Below, piece after piece: positions 1-9,122 of a stretch of DNA of 64,000 bases. The stretch lies in NCBI GenBank assembly GCA_002083635.1, contig MSXP01000003.1:1-64000 (forward strand). The letters run 5' to 3'. The position numbers and the translations under genes are program-made. The notes under the pieces were generated by a model that did not search any database, had not been told where the DNA came from, and saw only the letters and a list, made by a program, of their open reading frames with translations. Position 1 is the stretch's first letter, and the number at the start of each line of letters is the position of its first letter. The DNA comes from Proteobacteria bacterium ST_bin12. Its GTDB lineage: Bacteria; Pseudomonadota; Gammaproteobacteria; Burkholderiales; Methylophilaceae.

Positions 1-10
1 AAGTGCTCGC

Positions 11-38
11 AATAAAGCCCTCGTAAGAGGGCTTTATT
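11..38 (+). terminator. Intrinsic terminator of the gene upstream of the window
   Basis: A perfect 12-bp stem (11-22 with 27-38) closes on a GTAA loop. The descending arm ends in T-rich sequence. It presumably ends the transcript entering from the left edge and insulates the rimP operon. Confidence 0.85.
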
Positions 39-75
39 CGTTTGTAAGGCCTGTTAATTGAACCGATGGAAAGCA

Positions 76-104
76 TTCCAATTGCTTGAATTAATTGGTA
101 TAAT
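76..104 (+). promoter_or_regulatory. Promoter of the rimP-nusA-infB operon (extended -10)
   Basis: TATAAT at 99-104 is preceded by TG at 96-97, giving an extended -10 element TGGTATAAT. The -35 region (TTCCAA, 76-81) is poor, as is common for extended -10 promoters. Transcription would start near 111, leaving about 70 nt of leader before rimP. Confidence 0.65.
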
Positions 105-118
105 ACGACAGTATTTTG

Positions 119-141
119 AATGGGCTTTGTGCCCATTTTTT
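119..141 (+). terminator. Terminator-like hairpin in the rimP operon leader (possible attenuator)
   Basis: AATGGGC (119-125) pairs with GCCCATT (131-137) around a TTTGT loop and runs straight into TTTT (138-141). It begins about 8 nt after the predicted start point and lies upstream of the rimP Shine-Dalgarno. The shape is that of an intrinsic terminator. Because NusA, encoded by this operon, acts on hairpin-dependent pausing and termination, autoregulation is a reasonable inference. Confidence 0.55.
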
Positions 142-179
142 GTTTCTGCTGTATATGTAGCTTTGAAGGATGCGCGGTA

Positions 180-665
180 ATGCAAGATTTGCATGGCTTA
201 ATTGATAAAACAGTGACTCAACTCGGTTTTGAGTTGGTTGATCTCGAGATTTCGAATCGCGGTAAATTGCTGCGCGTGTTTATAGATAAGCTTAATCCGA
301 CAGATATTAAAGATAGTGCGAATATTGACGATTGCGTGTTGGTAAGTAATCAATTGGGTAATGTGCTAACAGTCGATCATGAAATTGATTACGATAGGTT
401 AGAAATTTCTTCAGCTGGCATGGATCGCGTACTAAAAAAAGAAAAAGACTTTGTACGTTTTGCTGGTGAGCGCGCGCAAATAAAGTTGCGTGTTGGGGTT
501 AAAGATCAAAGTGCAAGCGCAGTAGAAACAACTTTGCCACGCAAAACGTTTTTAGGTGTTTTAAAAGGGTTTGAAGGCGGTTTGGTATTGATTGAGTGTG
601 ATGCAGTTTTATATCAGTTAGCTTTTGATAATATTGATAAAGCGAGGCTAAGCCCTGTATTTTAG
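180..665 (+). CDS. rimP: Ribosome maturation factor RimP
   Basis: RimP binds the 30S subunit during late assembly. The product begins MQDLHGLIDKTV and contains the family motif SSAGMDR in its N-terminal alpha/beta domain, followed by the Sm-like C-terminal domain. I chose the ATG at 180 because GAAGGA lies about 10 nt upstream and the resulting 161 residues match the usual 150-160. An in-frame start at 120 would add a Cys- and Phe-rich stretch that overlaps the leader hairpin and is unlikely to be translated. It is the first gene of the rimP-nusA-infB-rbfA-truB operon. Confidence 0.93.
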   Translation: MQDLHGLIDKTVTQLGFELVDLEISNRGKLLRVFIDKLNPTDIKDSANIDDCVLVSNQLGNVLTVDHEIDYDRLEISSAGMDRVLKKEKDFVRFAGERAQIKLRVGVKDQSASAVETTLPRKTFLGVLKGFEGGLVLIECDAVLYQLAFDNIDKARLSPVF

Positions 666-733
666 CTTGCGTTTTTGTAGCAAAAAACTTGTTAAGTAAA
701 AAGAATTAAATAAATTTAAAGTTGGAGATTGTA

Positions 734-2200
734 ATGAGTCGTGAAATTTTATTATTGGTAGATGCCTTGGCGCACGAAAAAAACGTGAGCAAAGAGGTTA
801 TTTTTACAGCTTTAGAATTGGCTTTAGCTTCGGCTACTAAGAAAAAACATCATGATGATGCAGATATTCGCGTGACAATTGACCGTGAAAGTGGCGCTTA
901 CGAAACGTTTAGACGCTGGCAATATGTGGAATATGATTTATTAGAAAACTCAGCTTTTCAGTTTGACGAAGAAAGCGAACATGCAAAAGGCCGTGTTATT
1001 GGTGATTATTATGAAGAGCCATTAGAAAATATCGAATTTGGCCGTATTGGCGCACAAGCAGCTAAGCAAGTCATTTTGCAAAAAGTACGTGAAGCGGAGC
1101 GTGAGCAAATTCTTGAAGACTTTTTAGCACGAAATGAAAGTCTAGTAACTGGCGTAATTAAACGCATGGAAAAAGGCAGCGCAATTATCGAAGTGGGCCG
1201 TATAGAGTGCTTGTTGCCACGCGAAGCGATGATTCCAAAAGAGAATTTACGTGTGGGTGACCGCGTGCGTGCTTATTTATCACGTATTGAGCGCGGCGGT
1301 CGCGGCCCGCAATTGATTTTATCGCGGATTGCGCCAGATTTCTTAAAACGTTTATTTGAATTAGAGGTGCCAGAAATCGAAGAAGGATTGCTGGAAATTC
1401 GTGCTGCTGCACGTGACCCTGGTTTGCGTTCAAAAATCGCGGTTAAAACCAACGATCAACGCTTAGACCCAGTGGGTACTTGCGTCGGCATGCGTGGTTC
1501 ACGTGTGCAAGCAGTGACAGGCGAGTTGGCTGGCGAACGTGTGGATATTGTGTTGTGGAGTATGGAGCCAGCGCAGTTTGTGATTAATGCCATGGCGCCT
1601 GCAGAAGTTTCATCTATTGTGGTGGATGAAGATGCGCACAGTATGGATGTAGTGGTAAATGAAGAGCAATTGGCGTTAGCGATTGGCCGTAGCGGTCAAA
1701 ACGTGCGTTTAGCTTCTGAGCTAACGGGCTGGACATTGAATATTCTAACGGAAGAGCAAGCGGCTGAGAAAAACCAAACCGAATATGCCAATGTTAGCCA
1801 ATTGTTTATGGAAAAGTTAGACGTTGACGAGGAAGTGGCCGACATTTTAGTACAAGAAGGCTTTAGCACTTTAGAAGAAATTGCTTATGTACCGCTGGCT
1901 GAAATGGCTGAAATCGATGCATTTGATGAAGACACCATTAATGAGCTACGTTCACGTGCGCGTGCTGCTTTGCTAACTGAAGCGATTGCTAAAGAAGAAA
2001 AAGTGGAAGAGGCCAGCGCGGATTTATTAAACATGGACGGCATGGACGAAGAAACAGCACATTTACTAGCTTCTAAAGGCGTTTCAACCATGGATGATTT
2101 AGCGGAATTAGCGGTGGATGAATTGTTAGAAATGACCAATATGGATGCAGAACGTGCTAAAGAGCTGATTATGACAGCGCGTGCGCCTTGGTTTAAATAA
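734..2200 (+). CDS. nusA: Transcription termination/antitermination protein NusA
   Basis: NusA binds RNA polymerase and modulates pausing, intrinsic termination and antitermination. The 488-residue product has the N-terminal polymerase-binding domain (about 1-130), an S1 domain (about 135-200), two KH domains (about 200-345) and two acidic C-terminal repeats, one starting MEKLDVDEEVADIL and one NMDGMDEETAHLL. This is the long enterobacterial-type architecture. The ATG at 734 is preceded by GGAG at 724-727. A TTG four codons earlier overlaps that Shine-Dalgarno and is rejected. It may control its own operon through the leader hairpin at 119-141. Confidence 0.96.
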   Translation: MSREILLLVDALAHEKNVSKEVIFTALELALASATKKKHHDDADIRVTIDRESGAYETFRRWQYVEYDLLENSAFQFDEESEHAKGRVIGDYYEEPLENIEFGRIGAQAAKQVILQKVREAEREQILEDFLARNESLVTGVIKRMEKGSAIIEVGRIECLLPREAMIPKENLRVGDRVRAYLSRIERGGRGPQLILSRIAPDFLKRLFELEVPEIEEGLLEIRAAARDPGLRSKIAVKTNDQRLDPVGTCVGMRGSRVQAVTGELAGERVDIVLWSMEPAQFVINAMAPAEVSSIVVDEDAHSMDVVVNEEQLALAIGRSGQNVRLASELTGWTLNILTEEQAAEKNQTEYANVSQLFMEKLDVDEEVADILVQEGFSTLEEIAYVPLAEMAEIDAFDEDTINELRSRARAALLTEAIAKEEKVEEASADLLNMDGMDEETAHLLASKGVSTMDDLAELAVDELLEMTNMDAERAKELIMTARAPWFK

Positions 2201-2201
2201 G

Positions 2202-2239
2202 ACTTAACACTAAATTTCGCCTCAAAATAAGTGTTAAGT
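2202..2239 (+). other. Stem-loop in the nusA-infB intergenic region
   Basis: ACTTAACACT (2202-2211) pairs perfectly with AGTGTTAAGT (2230-2239) around an 18-nt loop. No T-tract follows, so it is more likely an mRNA processing or stability element than a terminator. It ends 55 nt before the infB start. Confidence 0.5.
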
Positions 2240-2293
2240 TTGCAATAAAATGTTGAGTATCAGTAGCAGATTATAGAGAGATTGGAGCAGTAA

Positions 2294-4990
2294 ATGGCAC
2301 AAACAACCGTAGCACAATTCGCCGCAGAGCTAGGGCTGCCAACCGCTTTGCTGTTAGATCAACTTAAAAGTGCGGGCGTGATTAAATCAACATTAGAAGA
2401 TAAATTGGAAGAATCGGATAAAACTGCACTATTGGATTATTTGCGTAAGGAACACGGTGCGGAACAAGCGCCAAAAAGCAAAATAACATTAACGCGCAAA
2501 TCGAATACTGAGATTAAAAAAACAGACAGCTCAGGCCGTGCGCGCACTATTCAGGTTGAAGTGCGTAAAAAACGGGTTTTAGAGCGCCCTGAAGACATAG
2601 AGTTGACACCTGTGCCACAGGAGTTGCCTGTCGAAGACTTGGTTGAAGATGTTGTGCCGATTGAGCCAGTGCTTGCTGAAGCTGTGGTTGAAGAGCTGGT
2701 AGTGGCTGAAGAACCTGTGATTGAAGTAGTTGAGGTTGAGCTGCCAGTTGAAGTAAAGCCAGAGCCAATAGCTGAAGAAAATGTTGTTGCAAAATCAACA
2801 ACCATCAAAAAACAAGTGCTCACGCCAGAACAAGTGGCGATTCGTGAGCAAGAGGCAAAACGCCATGCCACGCTAGCGGCCATGCAAGCTGAAGATGTGC
2901 GCAAAAAGCAAGAGCTGATTCAACGTCGTTTAGATGAAGAAGCGAGAAAATTAGCGGAAGCAGAAGCGGCAAAAATAAAAGCGGCTAAATTATCGGAAGG
3001 CACACTGCACAAGCCAGCGGCTAAAGAAGGTGCAGTTGCAAAACCTGCAGCATCTAAAGATGCTAAAAAAGCCAAAGGCAATAACAAAGAGTGGACTGAC
3101 GCTGAGAACAAAAAGCGCGGCTTGAAAACACGCGGTGCGGTGACCACAGGCTCTAATTGGCGCTCACCAAAAGGTAAAAACAGATCACATCATGATGATG
3201 ACGCTGAACACGCATTTACTGTGCCGACTGAGGCGATTGTGTATGAGGTGTTGGTGCCAGAAACCATTACTGTAGCCGAATTGGCGCACAAAATGGCGGT
3301 TAAATCAGGTGAAGTGATTAAAAAGCTCATGAGTATGGGCATGATGGTGACGATTAACCAAGTGCTAGACCAAGAAACCGCCATTATTTTAGTGGAAGAA
3401 ATGGGCCACAAAGCGGCTGCAGCTGCACCAAATGACCCTGAGGTATTCTTAGAAGAAGCCGAACACGCACAAGCGATTATGGAAACGCGGCCACCCGTTG
3501 TCACAGTAATGGGTCACGTTGACCACGGCAAAACTTCGCTATTGGATTATATTCGTCGCAGTCGTGTCGCTTCTGGCGAAGCTGGAGGTATTACGCAACA
3601 TATTGGCGCTTATCACGTTGAAACACCACGCGGTATGGTAACTTTCTTAGATACACCAGGCCATGAAGCATTTACAGCCATGCGCGCACGCGGTGCAAAA
3701 GCAACCGATGTGGTGATTTTAGTGGTTTCAGCCGATGACGGCGTGATGCCGCAAACCATTGAAGCGATTCACCATGCAAAAGCGGCAGGTGTGCCATTAG
3801 TAGTTGCGATCAATAAAATCGATAAACCTGATGCAGCGCCAGAACGTGTGAAAATGGAATTGGTGGCGCAAGAAGTGGTGCCTGAAGATTTTGGTGGAGA
3901 TACTATGTTCCGCGAAGTGTCGGCTAAAACGGGTAAAGGTATTGATGAGTTGCTTGAAGCGGTACTGCTGCAAGCCGAAATTTTAGAGCTTGAAGCGCCA
4001 AAAAATACGCCAGCCAAAGGCTTGGTGATTGAAGGCCGCTTGGATAAAGGTCGAGGTTCTGTAACGACCGTATTGGTACAGTCTGGCACGTTAAAACGTG
4101 GTGATATGATTTTAGCAGGTAGCACATTCGGACGAGTACGGGCAATGCTGGATGAATCTGGCCAAGATATTAAAGAAGCCGGACCATCGATCCCAGTTGA
4201 AATTTTAGGCTTATCAGATGTGCCAAGCGCAGGCGAAGAAGTGATTGTGTTGAACGACGAGCGTAAAGCGCGCGAAATCGCTAACTTCCGTGCTGGTAAA
4301 TTCCGCGATACGAAATTAGCGAAACAGCAAGCCGCCAAGCTTGAAAATATGTTTGATCAAATGACGGAAGGCGAAGTACAAATCTTGAATCTGATTATCA
4401 AATCAGATGTACAGGGTTCTTACGAAGCGTTGGCAACTAGTTTGCAAAAACTATCAACCGCTGAAGTTAAAGTAAATATTATCCACACGGGTGTGGGCGC
4501 TATTTCTGAATCCGATGTGAACTTAAGTGCAGCTTCTGGTGCGGTGTTAATTGGCTTTAATGTGCGTGCCGATACAGGCTCACGTAAATTAATCGACAGC
4601 TTGGGCGTGGACGTTCGCTACTACAATATTATTTACGAAGCAGTTGATGAAGTAAAAGCCGCTTTAGGTGGCATGTTGAAACCGGAGCAAAAAGAAAGCA
4701 TGATTGGTACGGTAGAGATTCGCGAAGTGTTCCGTATTTCAAAAGTGGGCTCAATTGCAGGTTGCTATGTACAAGACGGTATGATCAAGCGCAATTCGCG
4801 CGTGCGAGTGTTACGCGATAACGTGATTATCCATACGGGTGAGCTGGATTCACTAAAACGCTTCAAAGATGACGTAAAAGAAGTAAAAAACAACTTTGAG
4901 TGCGGCTTGTCGTTGAAAAATTACAACGATATTGAAGTGGGTGATTTGCTAGAAGTCTACGAAATGGTAGAAGTGGCAAGAACGCTCTGA
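2294..4990 (+). CDS. infB: Translation initiation factor IF-2
   Basis: IF-2 is the GTPase that places initiator fMet-tRNA on the 30S subunit and promotes subunit joining. At 898 residues it is a full bacterial IF-2. It has an N-terminal IF2_N module (about 1-50), a long Glu/Val- then Lys/Ala-rich linker (about 80-300), a second IF2_N module (about 310-365), a G domain with the P-loop GHVDHGKT at 407-414 and switch II DTPGHEAF, then domains II-IV. GGAG at 2284-2287 precedes the ATG. The stop overlaps the rbfA start by one base (TGATG), implying translational coupling. Confidence 0.97.
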   Translation: MAQTTVAQFAAELGLPTALLLDQLKSAGVIKSTLEDKLEESDKTALLDYLRKEHGAEQAPKSKITLTRKSNTEIKKTDSSGRARTIQVEVRKKRVLERPEDIELTPVPQELPVEDLVEDVVPIEPVLAEAVVEELVVAEEPVIEVVEVELPVEVKPEPIAEENVVAKSTTIKKQVLTPEQVAIREQEAKRHATLAAMQAEDVRKKQELIQRRLDEEARKLAEAEAAKIKAAKLSEGTLHKPAAKEGAVAKPAASKDAKKAKGNNKEWTDAENKKRGLKTRGAVTTGSNWRSPKGKNRSHHDDDAEHAFTVPTEAIVYEVLVPETITVAELAHKMAVKSGEVIKKLMSMGMMVTINQVLDQETAIILVEEMGHKAAAAAPNDPEVFLEEAEHAQAIMETRPPVVTVMGHVDHGKTSLLDYIRRSRVASGEAGGITQHIGAYHVETPRGMVTFLDTPGHEAFTAMRARGAKATDVVILVVSADDGVMPQTIEAIHHAKAAGVPLVVAINKIDKPDAAPERVKMELVAQEVVPEDFGGDTMFREVSAKTGKGIDELLEAVLLQAEILELEAPKNTPAKGLVIEGRLDKGRGSVTTVLVQSGTLKRGDMILAGSTFGRVRAMLDESGQDIKEAGPSIPVEILGLSDVPSAGEEVIVLNDERKAREIANFRAGKFRDTKLAKQQAAKLENMFDQMTEGEVQILNLIIKSDVQGSYEALATSLQKLSTAEVKVNIIHTGVGAISESDVNLSAASGAVLIGFNVRADTGSRKLIDSLGVDVRYYNIIYEAVDEVKAALGGMLKPEQKESMIGTVEIREVFRISKVGSIAGCYVQDGMIKRNSRVRVLRDNVIIHTGELDSLKRFKDDVKEVKNNFECGLSLKNYNDIEVGDLLEVYEMVEVARTL

Positions 4991-5346
4991 TGGCAAAAGA
5001 CTTTTCAAGAGCAACCCGCGTTGCAGAACAAATGCAGCGCGAGTTGGGCGATTTGCTTCAATTTGAGGTGAAAGATCCGCGTGTGGGCATGGTGACAGTT
5101 ACGCAAGTAGAAGTGACTGGCGATATGGCGCATGCCAAGATTTTTTACAGCGCGGCTAAAGCCAGCGATAATGTTCAGCAAGGATTGGAAAAATCCGCAG
5201 GTTTTTTACGTACACAAATAGCCAAGCGCATGTTGTTGCGTACAGTGCCACAACTGCATTTCGTGTATGATGCTTCGATTGATAATGGCATGAGAATGGC
5301 ACAATTGATTGATGCAGCACGCGCCACCGATAAGAACCTCGATTAG
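4990..5346 (+). CDS. rbfA: 30S ribosome-binding factor RbfA
   Basis: RbfA is a single KH-fold protein needed for 16S rRNA 5'-end maturation and cold growth. The 118-residue product begins with the typical RATRVAEQMQREL helix and carries VKDPRVGMVTVTQVEVTGD, the family's core strand region. It starts inside the infB stop codon, and truB follows after 20 nt. The order infB-rbfA-truB is standard in Proteobacteria. Confidence 0.95.
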   Translation: MAKDFSRATRVAEQMQRELGDLLQFEVKDPRVGMVTVTQVEVTGDMAHAKIFYSAAKASDNVQQGLEKSAGFLRTQIAKRMLLRTVPQLHFVYDASIDNGMRMAQLIDAARATDKNLD

Positions 5347-5366
5347 CCAATTTTCCCCTACCTGCC

Positions 5367-6272
5367 TTGCAATTCAAACGCACTAAACGCGCCCTTAATG
5401 GTGTTTTATTATTAGATAAGCCGCTCGGTTTTTCGTCTAACCAAGCATTACAAAAGGTAAAGTGGCTATTCTCTGCCACCAAGGCGGGGCATACTGGCAC
5501 GCTTGATCCGCTGGCGACTGGTCTATTACCAATATGCTTGGGTGAAGCCACCAAATTTGCGCAGTATGTAACCGATGCCGATAAAACTTATCATGCAACT
5601 ATAAAGTTGGGCGTCATTACAAATACAGGTGATGCAGAAGGCGAAGTTTTGGCTACCAAGCCTGTCAATATTTCACAAGCGCAATTTGAATCTGCTTGTG
5701 CTAGATTTGTAGGTGAGATTAACCAAACACCGCCTATGTATTCGGCACTCAAGCATGAAGGTAAAGCTTTGTATGAATATGCCAGAGCGGGTGTTGATAT
5801 TGAGCGAAAAGTAAGGCAAATCACCATAAAAAATATATCTATACATACATTTGAAGTCGATGTGGCAACCATCACTGTAAGCTGCAGCAAAGGCACTTAT
5901 ATTCGCACTTTGGCGGAGGATATTGGTTTAGCACTTGGTTGTGGCGCGCATTTGATTGGTTTGCGACGTATTGAAACAGCAGGTTATTTACTAGTAGACG
6001 CTGTAAAAATCGAGCAATTAGAAGCGTTAAGTCAGGAACAGCGCGATGCACTTTTGTTGCCGGTTGATTCGGCAATTGAAAGCTTGCCCAAAATCGTTTT
6101 GGATGCCGAAGCCGAACACTTTGTCATGCAAGGTCAAGCTGTTTGGCAGTCCGGCAAAACGCCTGAAGGAGATTTAAGGCTCTATAGTGAAAACAATCAA
6201 TTCTTGGGCTTGGGATTTTTGCAAGATGATGGAAAAATCGCACCAAAACGATTAATACAAAAAACTCAATAA
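5367..6272 (+). CDS. truB: tRNA pseudouridine-55 synthase TruB
   Basis: TruB makes the universal pseudouridine at position 55 of the tRNA T-loop. The 301-residue protein has GVLLLDKPLGFSSN near the N-terminus and the catalytic motif GHTGTLDPLATGLLP, in which Asp47 is the nucleophile. A C-terminal PUA-like domain follows. No ATG fits: the frame opens with TTG at 5367, without a clear Shine-Dalgarno, 20 nt after rbfA. The start is therefore less sure than the identity. Translational coupling to rbfA is likely. Confidence 0.94.
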   Translation: MQFKRTKRALNGVLLLDKPLGFSSNQALQKVKWLFSATKAGHTGTLDPLATGLLPICLGEATKFAQYVTDADKTYHATIKLGVITNTGDAEGEVLATKPVNISQAQFESACARFVGEINQTPPMYSALKHEGKALYEYARAGVDIERKVRQITIKNISIHTFEVDVATITVSCSKGTYIRTLAEDIGLALGCGAHLIGLRRIETAGYLLVDAVKIEQLEALSQEQRDALLLPVDSAIESLPKIVLDAEAEHFVMQGQAVWQSGKTPEGDLRLYSENNQFLGLGFLQDDGKIAPKRLIQKTQ

Positions 6273-6300
6273 AATGAATGGTTTGCTTGTTAACTAAGGC

Positions 6301-6329
6301 TTGTTAAAACTGGATAAGCACGTTAAAAT
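6301..6329 (+). promoter_or_regulatory. Sigma-70-type promoter upstream of rpsO
   Basis: TTGTTA (6301-6306) and TAAAAT (6324-6329) are separated by exactly 17 nt. The predicted start near 6336 leaves about 90 nt of leader before rpsO. This would give rpsO-pnp its own promoter inside the larger operon, as in E. coli. Confidence 0.5.
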
Positions 6330-6424
6330 GTCGGATTATTTGTAAAAGAATGTACTAGCGGTTGAAGGTTTATCGGCTGCTTATACATTGTCGCTAACTA
6401 GTCGTAAATTTTAAGGAAATAAAG

Positions 6425-6694
6425 ATGGCAATTACAGCAGCAGACATCGCAAAAATCGTAGCAGAATATCAAACAAAACAAGGTGATACGGGTAGCCCAG
6501 AAGTGCAAGTAGCGCTTTTAACAAATCGTATTACTTACTTAACAGAGCATTTTAAAGCGAACAAAAAAGACAACCACTCACGTCGTGGTTTGCTAGCAAT
6601 GGTAAGCCAACGTCGCCGTTTGTTGGATTATTTAAAACGTGAAGATGCGAGCCGCTATCAAACATTGATTGGACGTTTAAGTCTACGTAAATAA
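6425..6694 (+). CDS. rpsO: 30S ribosomal protein S15
   Basis: S15 is a primary 16S rRNA-binding protein of the small-subunit platform. The 89-residue product has the canonical family length and carries GDTGSPEVQVALLT and the NHSRRGLLAMVSQRRRLLDYL block. AAGGAA sits just upstream of the ATG. It has its own predicted promoter and is followed by two stem-loops before pnp. Confidence 0.97.
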   Translation: MAITAADIAKIVAEYQTKQGDTGSPEVQVALLTNRITYLTEHFKANKKDNHSRRGLLAMVSQRRRLLDYLKREDASRYQTLIGRLSLRK

Positions 6695-6701
6695 TTGTTA
6701 T

Positions 6702-6731
6702 AAAAGTGTCATCAATTAGCATCACACTTTT
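6702..6731 (+). other. Stem-loop immediately after rpsO (possible RNase processing site)
   Basis: AAAAGTGT (6702-6709) pairs with ACACTTTT (6724-6731). Two further pairs can form beyond one mismatch. It precedes the stronger terminator at 6746. In E. coli the rpsO-pnp spacer is cut by RNases at stem-loops, so a processing role is an inference by analogy. Confidence 0.4.
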
Positions 6732-6745
6732 GTAATGTAATACTG

Positions 6746-6779
6746 AGCCGATTGCATTGTGATATGCGTCGGCTTTTTT
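6746..6779 (+). terminator. rpsO intrinsic terminator
   Basis: AGCCGA (6746-6751) pairs with TCGGCT (6769-6774), an inner GCAT/ATGC helix extends the stem, and TTTTT follows. It should end most rpsO transcripts before pnp. Confidence 0.8.
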
Positions 6780-6833
6780 AATGGGTGTAAAAACCAGTTA
6801 TCAATTATCACAAAAAAGTTGTTAATAGAAGTT

Positions 6834-6859
6834 GTTGCTATTGGGTAGTGAATAGCAAC
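6834..6859 (+). promoter_or_regulatory. Stem-loop in the pnp 5' leader
   Basis: GTTGCTATT (6834-6842) pairs perfectly with AATAGCAAC (6851-6859) around the loop GGGTAGTG, 40 nt before the pnp ATG. No T-tract follows. In E. coli a pnp leader stem cut by RNase III mediates PNPase autoregulation, and this hairpin is placed to do the same (inference). Confidence 0.45.
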
Positions 6860-6898
6860 TAATTGAATTGGAAAGCATAGAATAGAAAAGGAATCTTA

Positions 6899-9025
6899 AT
6901 GTTTAATATTACAAAGAAAAGTATTCAGTACGGTGCACACACGCTCACTTTAGAAACAGGTGAAATTTCACGCCAAGCAGACTCGGCGGTTTTAGTCAGT
7001 TATGGTGATACAGTTGTGTTGGTAGCTGTCACATCAAAAAGTGAAGTAAAAGAAGGTCAGGATTTCTTTCCATTAACAGTCGATTACATGGAAAAAACCT
7101 ACGCAGCTGGTAAGATTCCAGGTGGATTTTTCAAACGTGAAGGCCGTCCTTCAGAAAAAGAAACTTTAACTAGCCGTTTAATAGATCGTCCATTACGTCC
7201 ATTATTTCCTGAAGCGTTTTACAACGAAGTACAAGTAGTTGCAACAGTCATGTCTAGCGACCCAGAAATTGACGCAGATATTCCTGCGATTATTGGTGCT
7301 TCTGCAGCGATGTCATTGTCTGGCATTCCATTTTTTGGCCCTTTAGGCGCCGCGCGCGTGGGTTATATGAATGGTGAATATGTATTAAACCCAAGCAAAA
7401 CAGAGCTTGAAACAACAGAGTTGGATTTGGTTGTTGCTGCAACTGAAACAGCCGTGATGATGGTGGAATCTGAAGCCAAAGAGTTATCAGAAGAAATCAT
7501 GCTGGGTGCGGTTGTTTATGGTCACGAGCAGATGCAAGCCGTGATTAAAATGATTAACGAAATGGTAACAGAAGCAGGCAAAGATGCTTGGGATTGGGTA
7601 GCGCCTGAGCCAGATACGGCATTAATTGCAAAAGTAGCAGATTTAGCCGCAGCAGATGTAAATGCTGCATTTCAAATTAAAGCAAAAGGCGCACGCTCTG
7701 CTAAGTTAGACGAAATTAAAAATCGTGTGATGAGCGAATTAATTACTGCGGATACATCCACAAGTGAAGCCAACAAAATTAAAAATGAATTTTTTAATTT
7801 AGAAGCCAAAACTGTACGTAGCCAAATTTTAAATGGCGAGCCACGTATTGATGGTCGCGACACACGTACTGTGCGCCCAATTAGTATTCGCACTGGCCTG
7901 TTGCCACGCACACATGGCTCTGCCTTGTTTACCCGTGGCGAAACGCAAGCATTGGTGGTGGCTACTTTAGGTACTGGCCGTGATGAGCAAGTGATTGATG
8001 CGTTGCAAGGAGAGTTTAAAGACCGCTTTATGCTGCACTACAACATGCCTCCGTATGCAACAGGTGAAACAGGTCGCGTCGGTACACCAAAGCGCCGCGA
8101 AATTGGCCATGGTCGTTTAGCAAAACGCGCATTGATTGCAGCGTTGCCAGATAAATCTGAGTTTGATTACACCATGCGCGTGGTTTCTGAAATTACCGAA
8201 TCTAACGGTTCAAGCTCTATGGCTTCTGTTTGTGGTGGCTGTTTAGCGTTAATTGATGCGGGCGTGCCAATGAAAGCACACGTGGCAGGTATTGCCATGG
8301 GTTTAATTAAAGAAGGCAACCGCGTTGCGGTATTGACCGATATCTTGGGTGATGAAGATCATCTGGGCGATATGGATTTTAAAGTAGCCGGTACAGTGAA
8401 CGGCATTACCGCTTTACAAATGGATATCAAAATCACCGGCATTACTGCACAGATTATGCAAGTCGCTTTGGCACAAGCCAAAGAAGGCCGTACGCATATT
8501 TTAGGTATTATGAAAGATGCAATGGCGAATGCGAATGTGGAAATGTCTGCCTTTGCACCGCGCATTATTGTCATGAAAATCAACCCAGATAAAATCCGTG
8601 ATGTGATTGGTAAAGGCGGCGCAGTGATTCAAGCCTTAACCAAAGAAACAGGCACTAGCATCGATATTGAAGAAGATGGCACCATTAAAATTGCTTGTAC
8701 TAGTGCCGAGCAAGGTGAGGAAGCGCAACGCCGCATTGCACAAATAACGGCTGAGGTTGAAGTGGGTCAAATCTACGAAGGCCCAGTGGTTAAGTTGTTA
8801 GACTTTGGTGCTGTTGTGAGCTTGTTACCGGGTAAAGATGGCCTAGTACACATTTCACAAATCGCGCATCAACGTGTAAACGCGGTGAGCGACTTTGTAA
8901 AAGAAGGTGATGTAGTGCGTGTTAAAGTGGTTGAAATAGATGACAAAGGCAAAGTACGCCTAAGCATGAAAGCGTTGATTGAACAGCCAGCGAAAGAAGA
9001 AAAGACTGCAGAAGCTGACGAGTAA
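6899..9025 (+). CDS. pnp: Polyribonucleotide nucleotidyltransferase (PNPase)
   Basis: PNPase is a trimeric phosphorolytic 3'-5' exoribonuclease of the RNA degradosome. The 708-residue protein shows two RNase PH-like domains (the second starting near INGEPRIDGRDTRT), a KH domain with DKIRDVIGKGGAVI and a C-terminal S1 domain with GAVVSLLPGKDGLVHISQ. AAGGA lies 7 nt before the ATG. The gene follows rpsO with the classic intervening stem-loops and ends at a strong bidirectional terminator. Confidence 0.97.
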   Translation: MFNITKKSIQYGAHTLTLETGEISRQADSAVLVSYGDTVVLVAVTSKSEVKEGQDFFPLTVDYMEKTYAAGKIPGGFFKREGRPSEKETLTSRLIDRPLRPLFPEAFYNEVQVVATVMSSDPEIDADIPAIIGASAAMSLSGIPFFGPLGAARVGYMNGEYVLNPSKTELETTELDLVVAATETAVMMVESEAKELSEEIMLGAVVYGHEQMQAVIKMINEMVTEAGKDAWDWVAPEPDTALIAKVADLAAADVNAAFQIKAKGARSAKLDEIKNRVMSELITADTSTSEANKIKNEFFNLEAKTVRSQILNGEPRIDGRDTRTVRPISIRTGLLPRTHGSALFTRGETQALVVATLGTGRDEQVIDALQGEFKDRFMLHYNMPPYATGETGRVGTPKRREIGHGRLAKRALIAALPDKSEFDYTMRVVSEITESNGSSSMASVCGGCLALIDAGVPMKAHVAGIAMGLIKEGNRVAVLTDILGDEDHLGDMDFKVAGTVNGITALQMDIKITGITAQIMQVALAQAKEGRTHILGIMKDAMANANVEMSAFAPRIIVMKINPDKIRDVIGKGGAVIQALTKETGTSIDIEEDGTIKIACTSAEQGEEAQRRIAQITAEVEVGQIYEGPVVKLLDFGAVVSLLPGKDGLVHISQIAHQRVNAVSDFVKEGDVVRVKVVEIDDKGKVRLSMKALIEQPAKEEKTAEADE

Positions 9026-9032
9026 GTTAGCC

Positions 9033-9068
9033 AAACAAAAAAGCCCGCGAAAGCGGGCTTTTTTGTTT
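9033..9068 (+). terminator. Bidirectional terminator between pnp and dksA
   Basis: A perfect 16-bp stem (9033-9048 with 9053-9068) is capped by a GAAA tetraloop and flanked by A- and T-tracts. It can end pnp transcription on the plus strand and dksA transcription on the minus strand. Confidence 0.9.
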
Positions 9069-9122
9069 GTGCATGAAATTAATATTTTCGATGTAAAAAG
9101 TGGTTAAGTATTTAAGCCTCAA

